Below are positions 12,990 to 23,038 of a stretch of 64,000 nucleotides of DNA, piece by piece. The notes under the pieces are model-generated. The model was not told the origin of the DNA. It did no database searches and was given only the letters and a program-made list of their open reading frames with translations. Origin of the DNA: Akanthomyces muscarius (lineage: Eukaryota; Ascomycota; Sordariomycetes; Hypocreales; Cordycipitaceae); assembly GCF_028009165.1 (NCBI RefSeq), contig NW_026611618.1, positions 2,261,001-2,325,000 of the forward strand, read 5' to 3'. The position numbers and the translations under genes are program-made. Numbering within the stretch: the first letter of the stretch is position 1; every line of letters begins with the position of its first letter.

Positions 12990-14404
12990 ATGTGCGACCA
13001 ACGCTGCTATATCGTCCCTCCCCATCTCCTGCAAGCCATTGCCGACTCGACTAGCAACCCTGACAAAGTTCGCGAGACTGCTAAAGCATCACTTCTTGCT
13101 CGCGAAAAGGTCTCTGTAGCTCGCAAGGAGCTCTTCGCCACCCTCAGCCAGCCACGAGGATACACCGGCCAGCAGCAGCGACACCAGATCGTCCCCCCAC
13201 ATGTTTTCAGAGACATCTCCGACGCCCAGGTCAACGACGAGGGGACCCGTTCACGCGCAAAGGATAATCTTGAGCACACTGAAGGCGTCATTGCTCAATA
13301 CAAGTCCTCCCAAGGTACGCAGGAGCCGGCGCGCGTCTTTTTCGCTCATCCGCTAACAACGATAGGTACTGAACAAGAGGCTCAGAGTCTCAGCGCGCAG
13401 GCCAAACCTCAAAAAGAAACACGCCGTGCCGTGTACGATGCCCAGAATACATCTGATGAGAGCAGCCTGCCAGGCAAACTCGTCCGAGACGAAGGCCAGA
13501 AAGCCGTCCAGGACAAGGCAGTCAACGAAGCCTTTGACAACGTCGGAGCAACCTTGAAATTCTACAAGGAGAAATTCCAGTGGATTTCAATCGACAATCG
13601 GAATGCTGACGTCGTTAGCTCAGTTCATTTTGGCGAGGCATACGAAAACGCATGTAAGTCGGGCCGCCTCGTTGGTAGAGTGTGATTTCCCCGGGCCCTT
13701 CGCTGACAGGTACAGTCTGGGACCCGTCTGTCCGTCAGATGGTTTTCGGCGACGGCGGTGATTTCCTCAACAATTTCACTGCATCAGTCGATGTAATCGG
13801 CCATGAGCTCACGCACGCTATTACCGAGCACACCAGCCCTCTCGACTACCAGGGTCAGCCCGGCGCCTTGAACGAGCATATCTCGGATGTTTTTGGCATC
13901 ATGGTCAAACAAATGGTTCAAAATGAAACGTCCGATGCTGCCGACTGGCTTATCGGCGAAGATTGCCTCCTCCCTGGTGTCAAGGGCTTGGCTCTCCGCA
14001 GCATGAAAGACCCCGGCACTGCCTATGACGACCCTCGCTTCGTAAGTGGTATATCAAGTTGGCGTCTCGTCGATTTTATGCTAACCAGATTGTTGTAGGG
14101 CAAAGATCCCCAGGTTGCGAACATGAAGGATTTCAAGGAAATGTACGAAGACAATGGCGGCGTCCACATTTATTCTGGTATCCCGAATAAGGCATTCCAC
14201 TTGGTCGCCACTGCCTTTGGTGGCTACTCTTGGGAGAAAGCTGGCCAAATCTGGTGGAAGACCATGAATTCTGGCAGAATCCCAGCTAGATGCACATTTT
14301 TGCAATTTGCGGACGTAACCGTCGATATGGCCGAAGCAGATTTCAAGGCTGGCAAGATTGTTCGAAAGGCATGGGAAGACGTTGGAGTTCGCCGAGGTGA
14401 CTAG
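12990..14404 (+). CDS. Protealysin-like M4 (thermolysin-family) metallopeptidase
   Basis: Zinc endopeptidase of family M4, a mainly bacterial family that is scattered in fungi. Exons 12990-13314, 13366-13653, 13716-14041 and 14099-14404 give 414 residues. Visible catalytic features are HELTH at 234-238 (two zinc His and the catalytic Glu), the third zinc ligand Glu258 in G-A-L-N-E-H-I-S-D, and the active-site His336 in D-N-G-G-V-H-I-Y-S-G. There is no signal peptide. The N-terminus (I-V-P-P-H at 8-12) resembles the short propeptide of intracellular protealysins, and a second similar segment occurs at 67-71. The first intron (51 nt) has no stop and keeps frame, so its retention would add 17 residues. 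The TAG at 14402-14404 is followed in frame by an acidic Cys-containing tail. Horizontal origin is possible but inferred only from family distribution. Confidence 0.88.
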
Positions 14405-14668
14405 GAAGATCCTGACGGCGATGATGGTTGCAGCGAAGGCGACAAGGGCGGCGATGACGATGACGACGGCGACGATGACGATGACGGCGATGACGGCAAG
14501 GATGATGATGGTGACTGCGGGAACAAGAAAGATGACGGCAAAGGCAAGGGCGAGGACAAATACGATGACAAGGATAAGGACAAGGACAATGGTGACTGTG
14601 GCAAGGGTAAAGGTGGTGGTAAAGATGGCAAGGATGACGATGATGAAGGAGATTGCGGCTGCAACTAG
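14405..14668 (+). pseudogene. Acidic Asp/Gly/Lys repeat tail beyond the M4 stop codon
   Basis: Directly after the TAG at 14402-14404 the same frame continues for 87 codons to a second TAG at 14666-14668. The translation is dominated by Asp, Gly and Lys, with G-D-C-G recurring three times, like a Cys-bearing acidic C-terminal extension. It may be a lost extension of the peptidase, a tail reached by stop readthrough, or simple GAC/GGC/AAG repeat DNA. Repeats of this composition lack stops in every frame, so openness alone is weak evidence. The regular acidic register and the Cys motif only in this frame are the better argument. Confidence 0.5.
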
Positions 14669-14950
14669 TTCTCTCGATTGGCCTACTTTACCTTTTTATT
14701 GCTTTATGTATTTCCTAGACAACAATCATTGCTGATCGCTTCGTTGTACAAGACTGGGCCATGGTGTCGTAAATGCGTCCAGGTGTCGTGGTTGTGTGCT
14801 GCCTGGCCGCTGCCAGCTGGCAGCGTTTGTAGAAGGAGCTCGTAGTTAGCACACTTTTTTGTGGGATTGCCATCCCCGATTCTTCCGTCGTACGGATTGA
14901 AACACACCTAATTGTGTATTTAAGAGCTGGATACGCCGGAAAGATTTTCC

Positions 14951-15949
14951 ATGGACGCTCTTGACGAGATTCGAAAGCGCTACCACCTTGCGCCGCCCAC
15001 GTTTGCAAACATCTGCAAGATTGGCACGCAGCCTGAGCGAAGTACCATCTTCCAGACCTCTTGCACAGCGATAGAGCTTCAAACCTTTACAATACGACCC
15101 GCCGAGCGAAATTGGCTGAGACACATCAACGAGCACACATGCATTCCGTATCCGATTCGCGAGCCGGTGACGGAGCCGTGGCACAAGGCGTCTCTTCTCG
15201 TCCAGATCGATCTATCTGGGCAGCCGTGGCCGACCAAGATCACGCAGGCCACCCGCAAAGAGCTCCACGGGGACCTAATGCGTATATATCTTGTCTTTGA
15301 CCAAGTCCTGCGCTGCATCATTGACGTGCTCGGCCACCGCGGCGACGGCCGCGGGGTCAGCGTGGGCCTCGACGTGCTCCGCAGCCTGCACGCCAGGGTC
15401 TGGGAGGGCAGCGGCGGCAGCGGCAGCGGCATGGAGCTGCTTCAAATCGATGGCATCGGGACGGCGAGGCTCAAGAAACTCGGCGAGGCAGGCGTGCGGA
15501 CGGTCCGGCGTCTGGCGGGCCTCGAGTGCTACCACATTGAGCGCCTGATGAGTCGGAATCCGCCATATGGACAGACACTGCTTCGGCAGGTGGCGAGATT
15601 TCCGCTTCTTACGCTTGTGGTGGAGAGCTTGGGCGAGAATAGGACGCCTTTGGAGGGTGACGGCGGGCTGTGGATGGTCGGCGTAGTGATGGGATACGAG
15701 AACGAAGCGCTGCCGGTGTGGAAGGGAAAGACGCCGTGGGTGTCGTGCGTGATAGAGAGTCGAGATGAGAAAGACAATGGCAGGCTGGTCTGGTTTTGGC
15801 GTGGGAGCGTCAAGAGGCTGGAGGGCGATGGCGGTCGTGGGAAAGAAGTTGTGGTGGGCGTGACAGGCTATCAAGGTTGTAAGCTGAGGGTGACATTGGC
15901 GTGTGAGGTTTTGGTGGGTACCATGCTGCATAAGGACTTTGAGCTTTGA
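14951..15949 (+). CDS. Stand-alone Sec63-domain protein resembling the Hfm1/Mer3 C-terminus
   Basis: A single-exon 332-residue ORF that reads as the Sec63 domain normally found at the C-terminus of Hfm1/Mer3-type DNA helicases. Typical features are F-T-I-R-P-A-E-R-N near residue 48, the H-K-A-S-L-L-V-Q strand near 78, the helical stretch V-L-R-C-I-I-D-V, the helix-hairpin-helix-like Q-I-D-G-I-G-T-A-R-L-K-K-L-G-E-A-G, and E-R-L-M-S-R-N-P-P-Y-G. The helicase RecA domains and winged helix are absent. Only 282 bases separate it from the M4 tail and none of them look like helicase sequence. It may be an orphaned fragment of a duplicated HFM1 gene or a genuine helicase-free protein. The intact frame favours function or recent origin. 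Confidence 0.7.
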   Translation: MDALDEIRKRYHLAPPTFANICKIGTQPERSTIFQTSCTAIELQTFTIRPAERNWLRHINEHTCIPYPIREPVTEPWHKASLLVQIDLSGQPWPTKITQATRKELHGDLMRIYLVFDQVLRCIIDVLGHRGDGRGVSVGLDVLRSLHARVWEGSGGSGSGMELLQIDGIGTARLKKLGEAGVRTVRRLAGLECYHIERLMSRNPPYGQTLLRQVARFPLLTLVVESLGENRTPLEGDGGLWMVGVVMGYENEALPVWKGKTPWVSCVIESRDEKDNGRLVWFWRGSVKRLEGDGGRGKEVVVGVTGYQGCKLRVTLACEVLVGTMLHKDFEL

Positions 15950-17180
15950 ACATGGTGTTGAAACTAGTTTGTGTCTTGATATCGAGAGTATCCATGTAGA
16001 GAAGTTGCCCTTGAATTTTTCTTTTTTTTTTGGTGGTGCTTATATACACTTCGTCGCACTTACACCAAAGTGGTGATGGCTTCCGTTTGTTCCTACCCTG
16101 GTGAACTACATACTCCACTCTTCAACACTGACGCGCCCACAATATTCGGAAAAAACAAAGAATATCGGACTCAGATTCGGGGCGGAGTTAAATGAGGTCA
16201 TTGTGTCTCAGATTTGGGGTCTTCACCTTGCTCACCGGCTGCAGAATTTTGATTGCGGGACTCGGATTGCCACGGCGCGAAACCAGTTTGCCAGTCATGC
16301 CATTCAGTGACCCAATGCTGCCGAAAACAAAGAAAGACAACGCCCCTCCGCTAAGCAGCTCTCATATCTCAATTATGCAGCCACAGCATGGGCAGCTATG
16401 CACTTGCAGGGAACCCGGACCATAACGCCCTCAGCAAGCCGTGGGGCGGCTCACAGTTGTGGCAGGACCATGGAACCGTCGGGCCAGCCACCATGTAGCT
16501 TTGGCGGCTCGCAGGTACCGATAGATACTTTCATCCAAAGTCGCCAGTCCCTGATCTTTTTTATAATGGCCTACCACCGAAACAAAAATAGCATACGGAG
16601 CACGCAGCACATGAAACTTGGAAGATTGGTGTGGAAGAGGGTAGGGTCTACCTTGTGTCAATGATCTTCACTGTGCCTAATTACAGAGCCTCTACCTTGC
16701 CCAAAAAGCGCTCGCCTTACCGTAAATCGCCTCACCGCAAAACAGGACGGACTGGCAAGTAATCTCCTTTTCCGCGGCTAGTGCCCCCAAGTTAGTTTTA
16801 ATGACAAGGCGGAGCGACTGTTACATACTGGTAGAGTCGGCTTGATCTCCGTGGATGAGTGGCCACGGTCTATCACTCTACTGCTGGTGTTGTATAGAGG
16901 GACCCAAGTTCATCTCTGCTATTAACATACTAAGTTTACAGAATGACGATGTTAAATCGTACCTTTAGCCTGAAACAGGTTTAAAACCTTAAAATTAACG
17001 TTTACAATCCTCGTCGTTGTTAAAAACCTCCTATACTCTACACGGCTTTCGTGCTTCCACGAACGTCATAGGTTGATCCCAGCCCTAACAAGCGTCGATA
17101 ATACCAGCGTAGAACTAATTACATTAGAAACCATAGCACTTATTACACCAAGATTCCCACGCGATATAGGTGCGCTAAGA
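15950..17180. other. Gene-poor region, more AT-rich towards the right
   Basis: No supportable gene. From about 16.7 kb the sequence becomes AT-richer with many stops in all frames, as expected for old non-coding or mutated repeat DNA. No tRNA-like box A/box B pair was seen. Confidence 0.5.
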
Positions 17181-17714
17181 TTAGCATCTGCTAGGTCCGC
17201 TTCGTATATAGGTTCTCGCCTCTAACTCGCGTTTAGCTCTAAGCGAGGGATCCAGTAAACGATATTTTTCATCGATCACCCACGTATGCGCTTGCCGAAG
17301 AAGTTCAGGGTCCGTACGAATTTGCTTAAGGCGCTCGTCGAAATACGTGGCGTTAAAGACGTAGTGCTCGTCACCGACGATGTCTGTAGGAAGATCACCT
17401 GAGAATTGGTCCATATAGGCTTTAGTGATTTAGACTACCAGCTGTAATTCTTCACTAACGAGCCATATATTTCCTAAGTCGTCCAGAGTATAGGAAGAGG
17501 TGAATTCCAGAGCATTCATCTCTTCCTCAGTAGCATCACCAACATTAGTAGAGTACTTTAAAAAAGTCTCTCTAATATTAGTATTGACAAAGAGTGGGTT
17601 AGCTAAGTTGGTCATATGGTCGGGAATCTCGACGTTATCTTTCGTCCCAGTACACAATCTGCCAGCTATCACAACAGCCACAAAGGTAAGAAAGGCTATA
17701 ATTTGGAAGTGCAT
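17181..17714 (-). pseudogene. Interrupted gene for a small secreted protein
   Basis: A minus-strand frame begins with a clear signal peptide (residues 1-17, hydrophobic core I-I-A-F-L-T-F-V-A-V-V-I-A) and continues for 94 codons to a TAA at about 17432-17430. The same frame then continues without another stop for 82 codons to TAA at 17183-17181. Codon and residue composition are alike on both sides, so this looks like one gene of about 177 codons with a single nonsense change (CAA to TAA would be a C-to-T transition). No intron with usual length and sites removes the stop. I do not recognise the family. A truncated 94-residue secreted protein may still be made. Confidence 0.5.
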
Positions 17715-18590
17715 ACTGATTAAGTGTGGACTAACACAGCTTAGTGTGAGGTTGGGAATAAGGGGAGAATCCCTCTCGTTTTTATAGACCCAACAGCGGG
17801 ACCTAAAGGCGAGGGAATTAGGATTACCCTCCTTCCGGACGGTCTAGAATTCCCGAAGGATTGCAGTAGCATGATGTTACGTATGCAGGAAAGTGACACA
17901 AGGCAGCTTGAGGCGGCCTAAAGGTGCGGCTCGATGGGCGCCTGCACGTCGCCTAATTAGGACGCGAAGTCAGGTGACTAGAATACCGTGGATCACGGTG
18001 AGCCAGTGGTGATCTAAGGAATTCAATAGAGAGATAGACAGGTACTTAAGAAGGAAGTCCTACCACAGCGAAGGCCCGCCCAATAGGGCCGAGCCGACAG
18101 AGCATGGTGACGACTTACATAGAGACTAAGCTACCGATACACATCAGGGTTCTGGCGAGGCAACGATGTCAGCAAGCGAAAGCCCGCTCAATAAGTCTGA
18201 GCCGACAGAGCATGGTGGGGTAGCACTATTGCGTGCATGTTTGCGGGCGCATGAAGGATCACACATAAGGCCCCCTAACTCACTTGATCCGGTGTATGCA
18301 GTGTGCCGCATAGCCGTTAGTTGTAGGGCAAATTATTGTTGGGACCGAGCTAATAGAGCATAATAAGATAGCACTGTAACATGCCTCCTAAAGTGGCGTT
18401 GTCTTCAGGCTCATTCGAGCTGAACTCGATGATGTAACAGCTGAGCTGAGGGGAAAAGTATTAAAGACCAGGATCAGAATACATAGACAGTAGATTTCTA
18501 TTACAAGGGCAGACTTTTGCAAGTCTTTTACTTCTTCTTCTTCTTCGTACTACCAAACGAGGATTTTCGCAGAAGTCTGAGCAGCCCACA
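17715..18590. other. Non-coding region with diverged short duplication
   Basis: No gene seen. The stretch contains the 43-bp repeat pair described separately and many transition-like differences between copies, suggesting old repeated DNA. Confidence 0.45.
18067..18217. repeat. Pair of 43-bp direct repeats with mainly transition differences
   Basis: Positions 18067-18109 and 18175-18217 align without gaps over 43 bases with five differences. Four are G/A or C/T transitions and one is a G/T transversion. The last 20 bases are identical. The pattern is compatible with repeat-induced point mutation, but the sample is very small. Confidence 0.75.
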
Positions 18591-19091
18591 ATGCAAGCAA
18601 AATCTAGCATAGCAACCGCACTAGCAGTTAAACATTCTGCAGACTGGTATGACAATGATGTGCTCGATGCTACGCCCGGGGAATTGCTTGCAATCGAATA
18701 TATTTGCTGTTACTGCCCAGGCTTTCTCGACGCCCATAAGATGCTGGCAGATAAGACCCAGGACGACAGTACATCTCGGCAGCGGAAGACTGTTTCTGTC
18801 TGGCTTGTGAACGAACGCAAAGAACCGATTCTGCAGATGAGTTGTGCGCATCCTAAGTACACGGTGTTGATGCTGGGGCCCCTCGACTACGACAAAGACA
18901 ACAGCCACGATCCTTTGCCAGATGACTTGACCATACCAGTCTTGGAGTACTCAGCCGAGCGGATGCAGCAGATGATCCATGCTGTCCGAGAAGACAGCGA
19001 CTTGCAACAAGCATCCAAAGTTTGGTGGGCCCAGGCGGGCAGCCCCCCAGCTGATGCACGACTGGCACGATGTGGCCTATGTATAAACTGA
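18591..19091 (+). CDS. Hypothetical protein, 166 residues
   Basis: Single-exon ORF from ATG 18591 to TGA. I do not recognise it. The sequence is hydrophilic, without signal peptide or membrane segment, and contains six Cys including a C-C-Y-C cluster near residues 39-42. An acidic stretch (D-Y-D-K-D-N-S-H-D) lies near 98-106 and an amphipathic helix-like segment near 121-143. Its composition is more protein-like than neighbouring frames and no competing long frame spans it fully. It sits alone between a broken secreted-protein gene and non-coding DNA, so it may be lineage-specific or a remnant. Confidence 0.4.
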   Translation: MQAKSSIATALAVKHSADWYDNDVLDATPGELLAIEYICCYCPGFLDAHKMLADKTQDDSTSRQRKTVSVWLVNERKEPILQMSCAHPKYTVLMLGPLDYDKDNSHDPLPDDLTIPVLEYSAERMQQMIHAVREDSDLQQASKVWWAQAGSPPADARLARCGLCIN

Positions 19092-21614
19092 GAGATTACT
19101 GTGTCTCTTCCCATACGAAGCATTTCGACCCGCATGTTGTGCTCGAACCTTTGGAGAGCTCTGTGGTTTTCTTTTTCCCTACTCAAGAATTCGCACGGGA
19201 AACGGGGGCCCCTTCCGGTATTTGCACCAACACCGCAGGTTCACCCCTACTGATAGTCTTTTCGACCTCAAAACGGGGCCTTTTTCGCCAAGTGCGCAAG
19301 CTAGGCCACCCGAAACGCGTCGCCTTCAAGAGATGAATGGAAGTTTCCGACAGGGATTCAAATAAGTACACGGCGGCTCTATTTAAGATTGCAAGTGCCT
19401 ATTCCGTCCCCATCGTATGCGTTAGCGGATCGGGTAGGCAAAAGGCTATTAGGGCGTGTAGATAGTACTAGTATAGTTATACTCTCGTACAGGGCTCCGG
19501 CCAACTCTGGCTAGGAACAGGCAGTCTCACTGAGCACAGCATGTCTAGCGCCTGCTCCCGGCCGTTTAAAGCGGCAAGTGAAAGGGGTGACTTTTCTACC
19601 GCTATAACAACAGAAAAGCACAATGACTTTGCACCAGCCGTGGCGTCGAGCGCAGGAGAGAACAGGCGCCGCGCTGACCCAGACAGCGGGGCAACTGCAC
19701 AACCACTCTCGACGCGGATACAGGAATGATGGGTGAGCTTGTCAAAAAGAAAGGAATCGTCACTCATCGATGTGATTTCTTACGCCCAATCTAGAAGATT
19801 GGCTTCTTTTGAGACATGTGCTCCAAATGTTACGGGAGGGTACATGCAGACGACAGTACGATTAATAGATGACAAGAATTATTGCTTTGTTTGATCGGTA
19901 CCCAAAGTTAGCTTAGATTTTATCGGTAGGATAGCTTCAAAGAGCACCTGGACCTCATTACTTCCTGTAAGGGACTGGATGGAATAGCTGACGAGCTTAT
20001 TTGTAATCTTTCGATGTAGGGTAGGGCGGTTTTGAGGGATGGTGTTCCCGCGTACCACTTCATGCACATTTCTATCTAGAACCTCCACTTCTTGACGGCA
20101 TAGAGCGTATTGGGGCTACTTTTGATTCTCCCTCTCGTATCTAAATTGATGGTCGTGGGCACGTTTCTGCGGCTGATCGGACTCGGCGCCACACACCGCC
20201 GCAAGGGGAATAACAAGATCTGCCAAAGGGAACAAGCCCCAAATTGCAAGAGGCTTGCGTCGAGCCCAGTCGTACGGACACATTTTCGATTAATTACCGA
20301 CCAGCCAGCTTGTCTTGGAGTTCGCCAGCGCCATCCCGCCGGCCCTGCCCGCACAAGCCAACGGACGACGGTCACTTTCTCTTTGGGGATGCTTAAACGT
20401 CAGAGTTGGCCAGCAGAGGAAAGCACCCGCTACCATTCCTGAGTCTGACAGCCCAGGCTATTTAATTGATAAATGGGTGGCAATGGGCCAACGGCTAGTG
20501 CAGGATTTCATACGCAGAGACCTGAGGCGCTCTTTGTCGGCTTGTCGACTTCGTCTCAGCCGGCCACGGGCTTTATTAGCTTCAAGCTTGGCGTTCTCGA
20601 CGCATTCGACGCGTTCATCATCAGCTTTCCGCTGGTGCAAGCCAAGACGCAGTAGCGGCAGTGGAGAGCGTCTTTAATTTGTGCGCCCCAAGGTCAACCA
20701 CTCAAGGGTCAAGACATCCTCTCCTAACCCCCCTCCCCTCTCAGCGCTTACGCTTTTTCGTGTCATTGCATGGTGTGCTTTTGTTCTGTCGTCCTCCCCC
20801 CCCCCCCCTGTCTGTTTCGTCTTCCCACCCGTCAAACCAGCCAGCTTGTCAGTCACCCAGTCTGCGCAGCAGCGCCGGGCCATGGATAACTACTTCTCCT
20901 CCCACCCACGCACTCCGATGGCCCTTGTTCGTTTTCGGGGTGTTTCCCCGCTGTTGAATCCTAAAAATAAACACACTCGACGCTCTTTTTTCGCTTGGCA
21001 CACTTCAATGGCCATTGCACGCGAGCCCATCATTTCCGGTTGGGTTGCAGCAGCTGCCACACACCCTGGGTTTTGACATGGCCACTATCGAGCAATTAGG
21101 AAGCTGCCAGCTTGCGCTGTAGCATTGATTGGTGTGTGTGGATGCATTAGAACAAGAACATTGTTGGCATGGAATTACTGGTAAGGAGCTATTCGCGCTC
21201 GCTTTTTTTTTGTTTCTTCTGCACCTGATTGCTGATCGGAGACTGGGGTTCTGCTTTCCTCTTTCTTCTTTGGGCTACTTCGTTGATCATCGGTTTCGAC
21301 AAAGGGTCCTCCGTCGGCTGCCACACGCTGTGATAAGCCAGCTGCACCGTCGACTTGGCGGTTGCTGGTACACAATTACCTTGCTTGCATGTGTGGTCTT
21401 TGTCTGTTCAATAAATTCAATCTTGGCGACCCGCCTACGTATAGTGGAATTGGCGATACGCTTCTCATCCGCAGCCTGATCAGCACCTTTCATGACACCC
21501 ATTCGAAAGCCACAAACTGTACAACGCCAGAGCCTGGCACGGAAATAAATAAACGACGTGCATTCAGCGCCGCTGTTTTGCTTCGCTACTACAGCTCGAA
21601 GTTATACTCCTGCA
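19092..21614. other. Gene-poor region, including a possible decayed frame
   Basis: No intact gene is supported. On the minus strand around 20290-19879 one frame reads protein-like for about 130 codons but is cut by a TAG, and it has no recognisable domain. A run of 13 C lies at 20796-20808. The last few hundred bases are the promoter and leader of the GPI-protein gene. Confidence 0.45.
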
Positions 21615-22451
21615 ATGGTTCGCAATTATTCAACACTGGCCATTGTCGGCCTCGCCGCATGTGCAGCCTGCGCCGCCGACGCCGCCGCCGAAGCAGCCAC
21701 CATCGGCACAGGCGTCTTTTTCCACATCCTTGGCCACAACAGCGACAGGCTTCTCACGACTCGGCAAAAGGGCAGCGCCGGCGACAAGTGCCTTGCCGGC
21801 CAAGTCGCCTGCGACGCCGAGTGCATTGACCAGTCCTTCGAGTGCTGCCACGTCGGCCAGGGCCAGGCCTGCCAGGCGGGCTACAGCTGCTATAGCCAAG
21901 GTTGCTGCCGCCAGGGTCAGACGTGCTCCGGCCCGCCCAAGGGCTGCACGGCGACGACCAAGATGTGCGACATTGGCTGCATCCCCAAAGATCGCGTGTG
22001 CTGCGACTTCGGTGACGGCTCGTCGTGCGACTCCGACACCGTCTGTCTAGCCTCGGGGGTCTGCGGCCGCCAGCAGAGCGAGCTCGGCCCCAGCAGCGAC
22101 CGCGGCTCTGGATCCGGGTCTAGCCAGACACCGACGTCGGGAGGAGTTGTCATCATATCAGACACCAGCGGCTCGACTGCAGCTGCCTCGTCGCTTAAGA
22201 CGCAGTCGGATACCGCCGTCGGCGCGAGTATAACGTCGTCTGCCGCCGAGGTCAGCAGCGGCGTGTACAGTCTCTCACCTATCACGACGACGGGCGAGGC
22301 GTCATCGCGCGCCTCTCCAACGGGCAAGCCAAAACCAACAACGAGCGCGGGCAGCAGCGCAACCAGCTCCGACAGGGGCGGTTCGGGTGCGACGCTCAAG
22401 GCGCCGGCCATCTTGGCAGGACTCTTCGCGGCGGCAGCGTACGCCATATAA
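21615..22451 (+). CDS. Cys-rich GPI-anchored surface protein
   Basis: Uninterrupted ORF of 278 residues. Residues 1-20 form a signal peptide ending in A-A-C-A. Residues about 57-153 contain a Cys-rich module with repeated C-C and C-X2-3-C spacing (E-C-C-H, G-C-C-R, V-C-C-D), reminiscent of small disulfide-rich fungal wall domains. A long Ser/Thr/Gly region follows (about 155-260), and the C-terminal 17 residues are hydrophobic and small, as for GPI addition. It is probably displayed on plasma membrane or wall, with structural or adhesive function at most guessed. The internal start at 21615 was chosen over 21558 because it begins directly with the signal peptide. Confidence 0.85.
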   Translation: MVRNYSTLAIVGLAACAACAADAAAEAATIGTGVFFHILGHNSDRLLTTRQKGSAGDKCLAGQVACDAECIDQSFECCHVGQGQACQAGYSCYSQGCCRQGQTCSGPPKGCTATTKMCDIGCIPKDRVCCDFGDGSSCDSDTVCLASGVCGRQQSELGPSSDRGSGSGSSQTPTSGGVVIISDTSGSTAAASSLKTQSDTAVGASITSSAAEVSSGVYSLSPITTTGEASSRASPTGKPKPTTSAGSSATSSDRGGSGATLKAPAILAGLFAAAAYAI

Positions 22452-23038
22452 AACGACACGGTCACGGCCACAATTCCTTCATACCAAGCGCAAACCCATC
22501 CAGCCGTTCCAAACGAAGATGCGTTCATATTCCAAGCACAGCGACGCTTCGTTTTATGCAGCAAGATACCAGATTATATATTGTTTAGTCAGGAGGCGGA
22601 AAAACCCCCACTTGTTGTAGCAATATGAAGCAAGTTTTTATTTCATGTCCTTTTTCTCTGTGTAAATGAAGCTCGAGAGCTTAGCTTTCGTCATATTGGA
22701 GAAAAGTTGAGAAAGGTTGCTGTTCTTGTCCCACCATGTACAGCCGTCTCCCTTCCCTTGTTGTCGCTAACTGTACAACAATGAGACGAGAAGCATCAAA
22801 ATCTTGACCTGATCCACTCACGCTTGCCCCGCGTTTTGCTAATAGAACAAAAAAAATGAAACAGAAAACATAAATAATACAAACGCCTGCCATCATCCCA
22901 GGTTTTTACTGGATATATGAGATGTAGGATTCGAAGACAAGGCCGTCGTTGTTCCACAATACTATACAAAGGTTCGTGCAAGTAGTTGTCGTGAGGCTTA
23001 CGAGGTCTCTGGGAGTCCCATTAGCTTACCAGCTTTGC
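22452..23038. other. 3' intergenic region between convergent genes
   Basis: Lies between the ends of the GPI-protein gene and the stomatin-like gene. A/T-rich segments near 22570-22660 and 22840-22880 could hold polyadenylation signals for the two genes. No coding sequence seen. Confidence 0.5.

Noticed and set aside
14397..14433. A gt...ag pair that would remove the M4 stop codon
   Set aside because: It would be only 37 nt long and would join the exon out of frame with the acidic register.
14358..14735. Alternative frames through the acidic repeat (Met/Thr-rich and Ser/Pro-rich)
   Set aside because: They arise because GAC/GGC/AAG repeats contain no stops in any frame.
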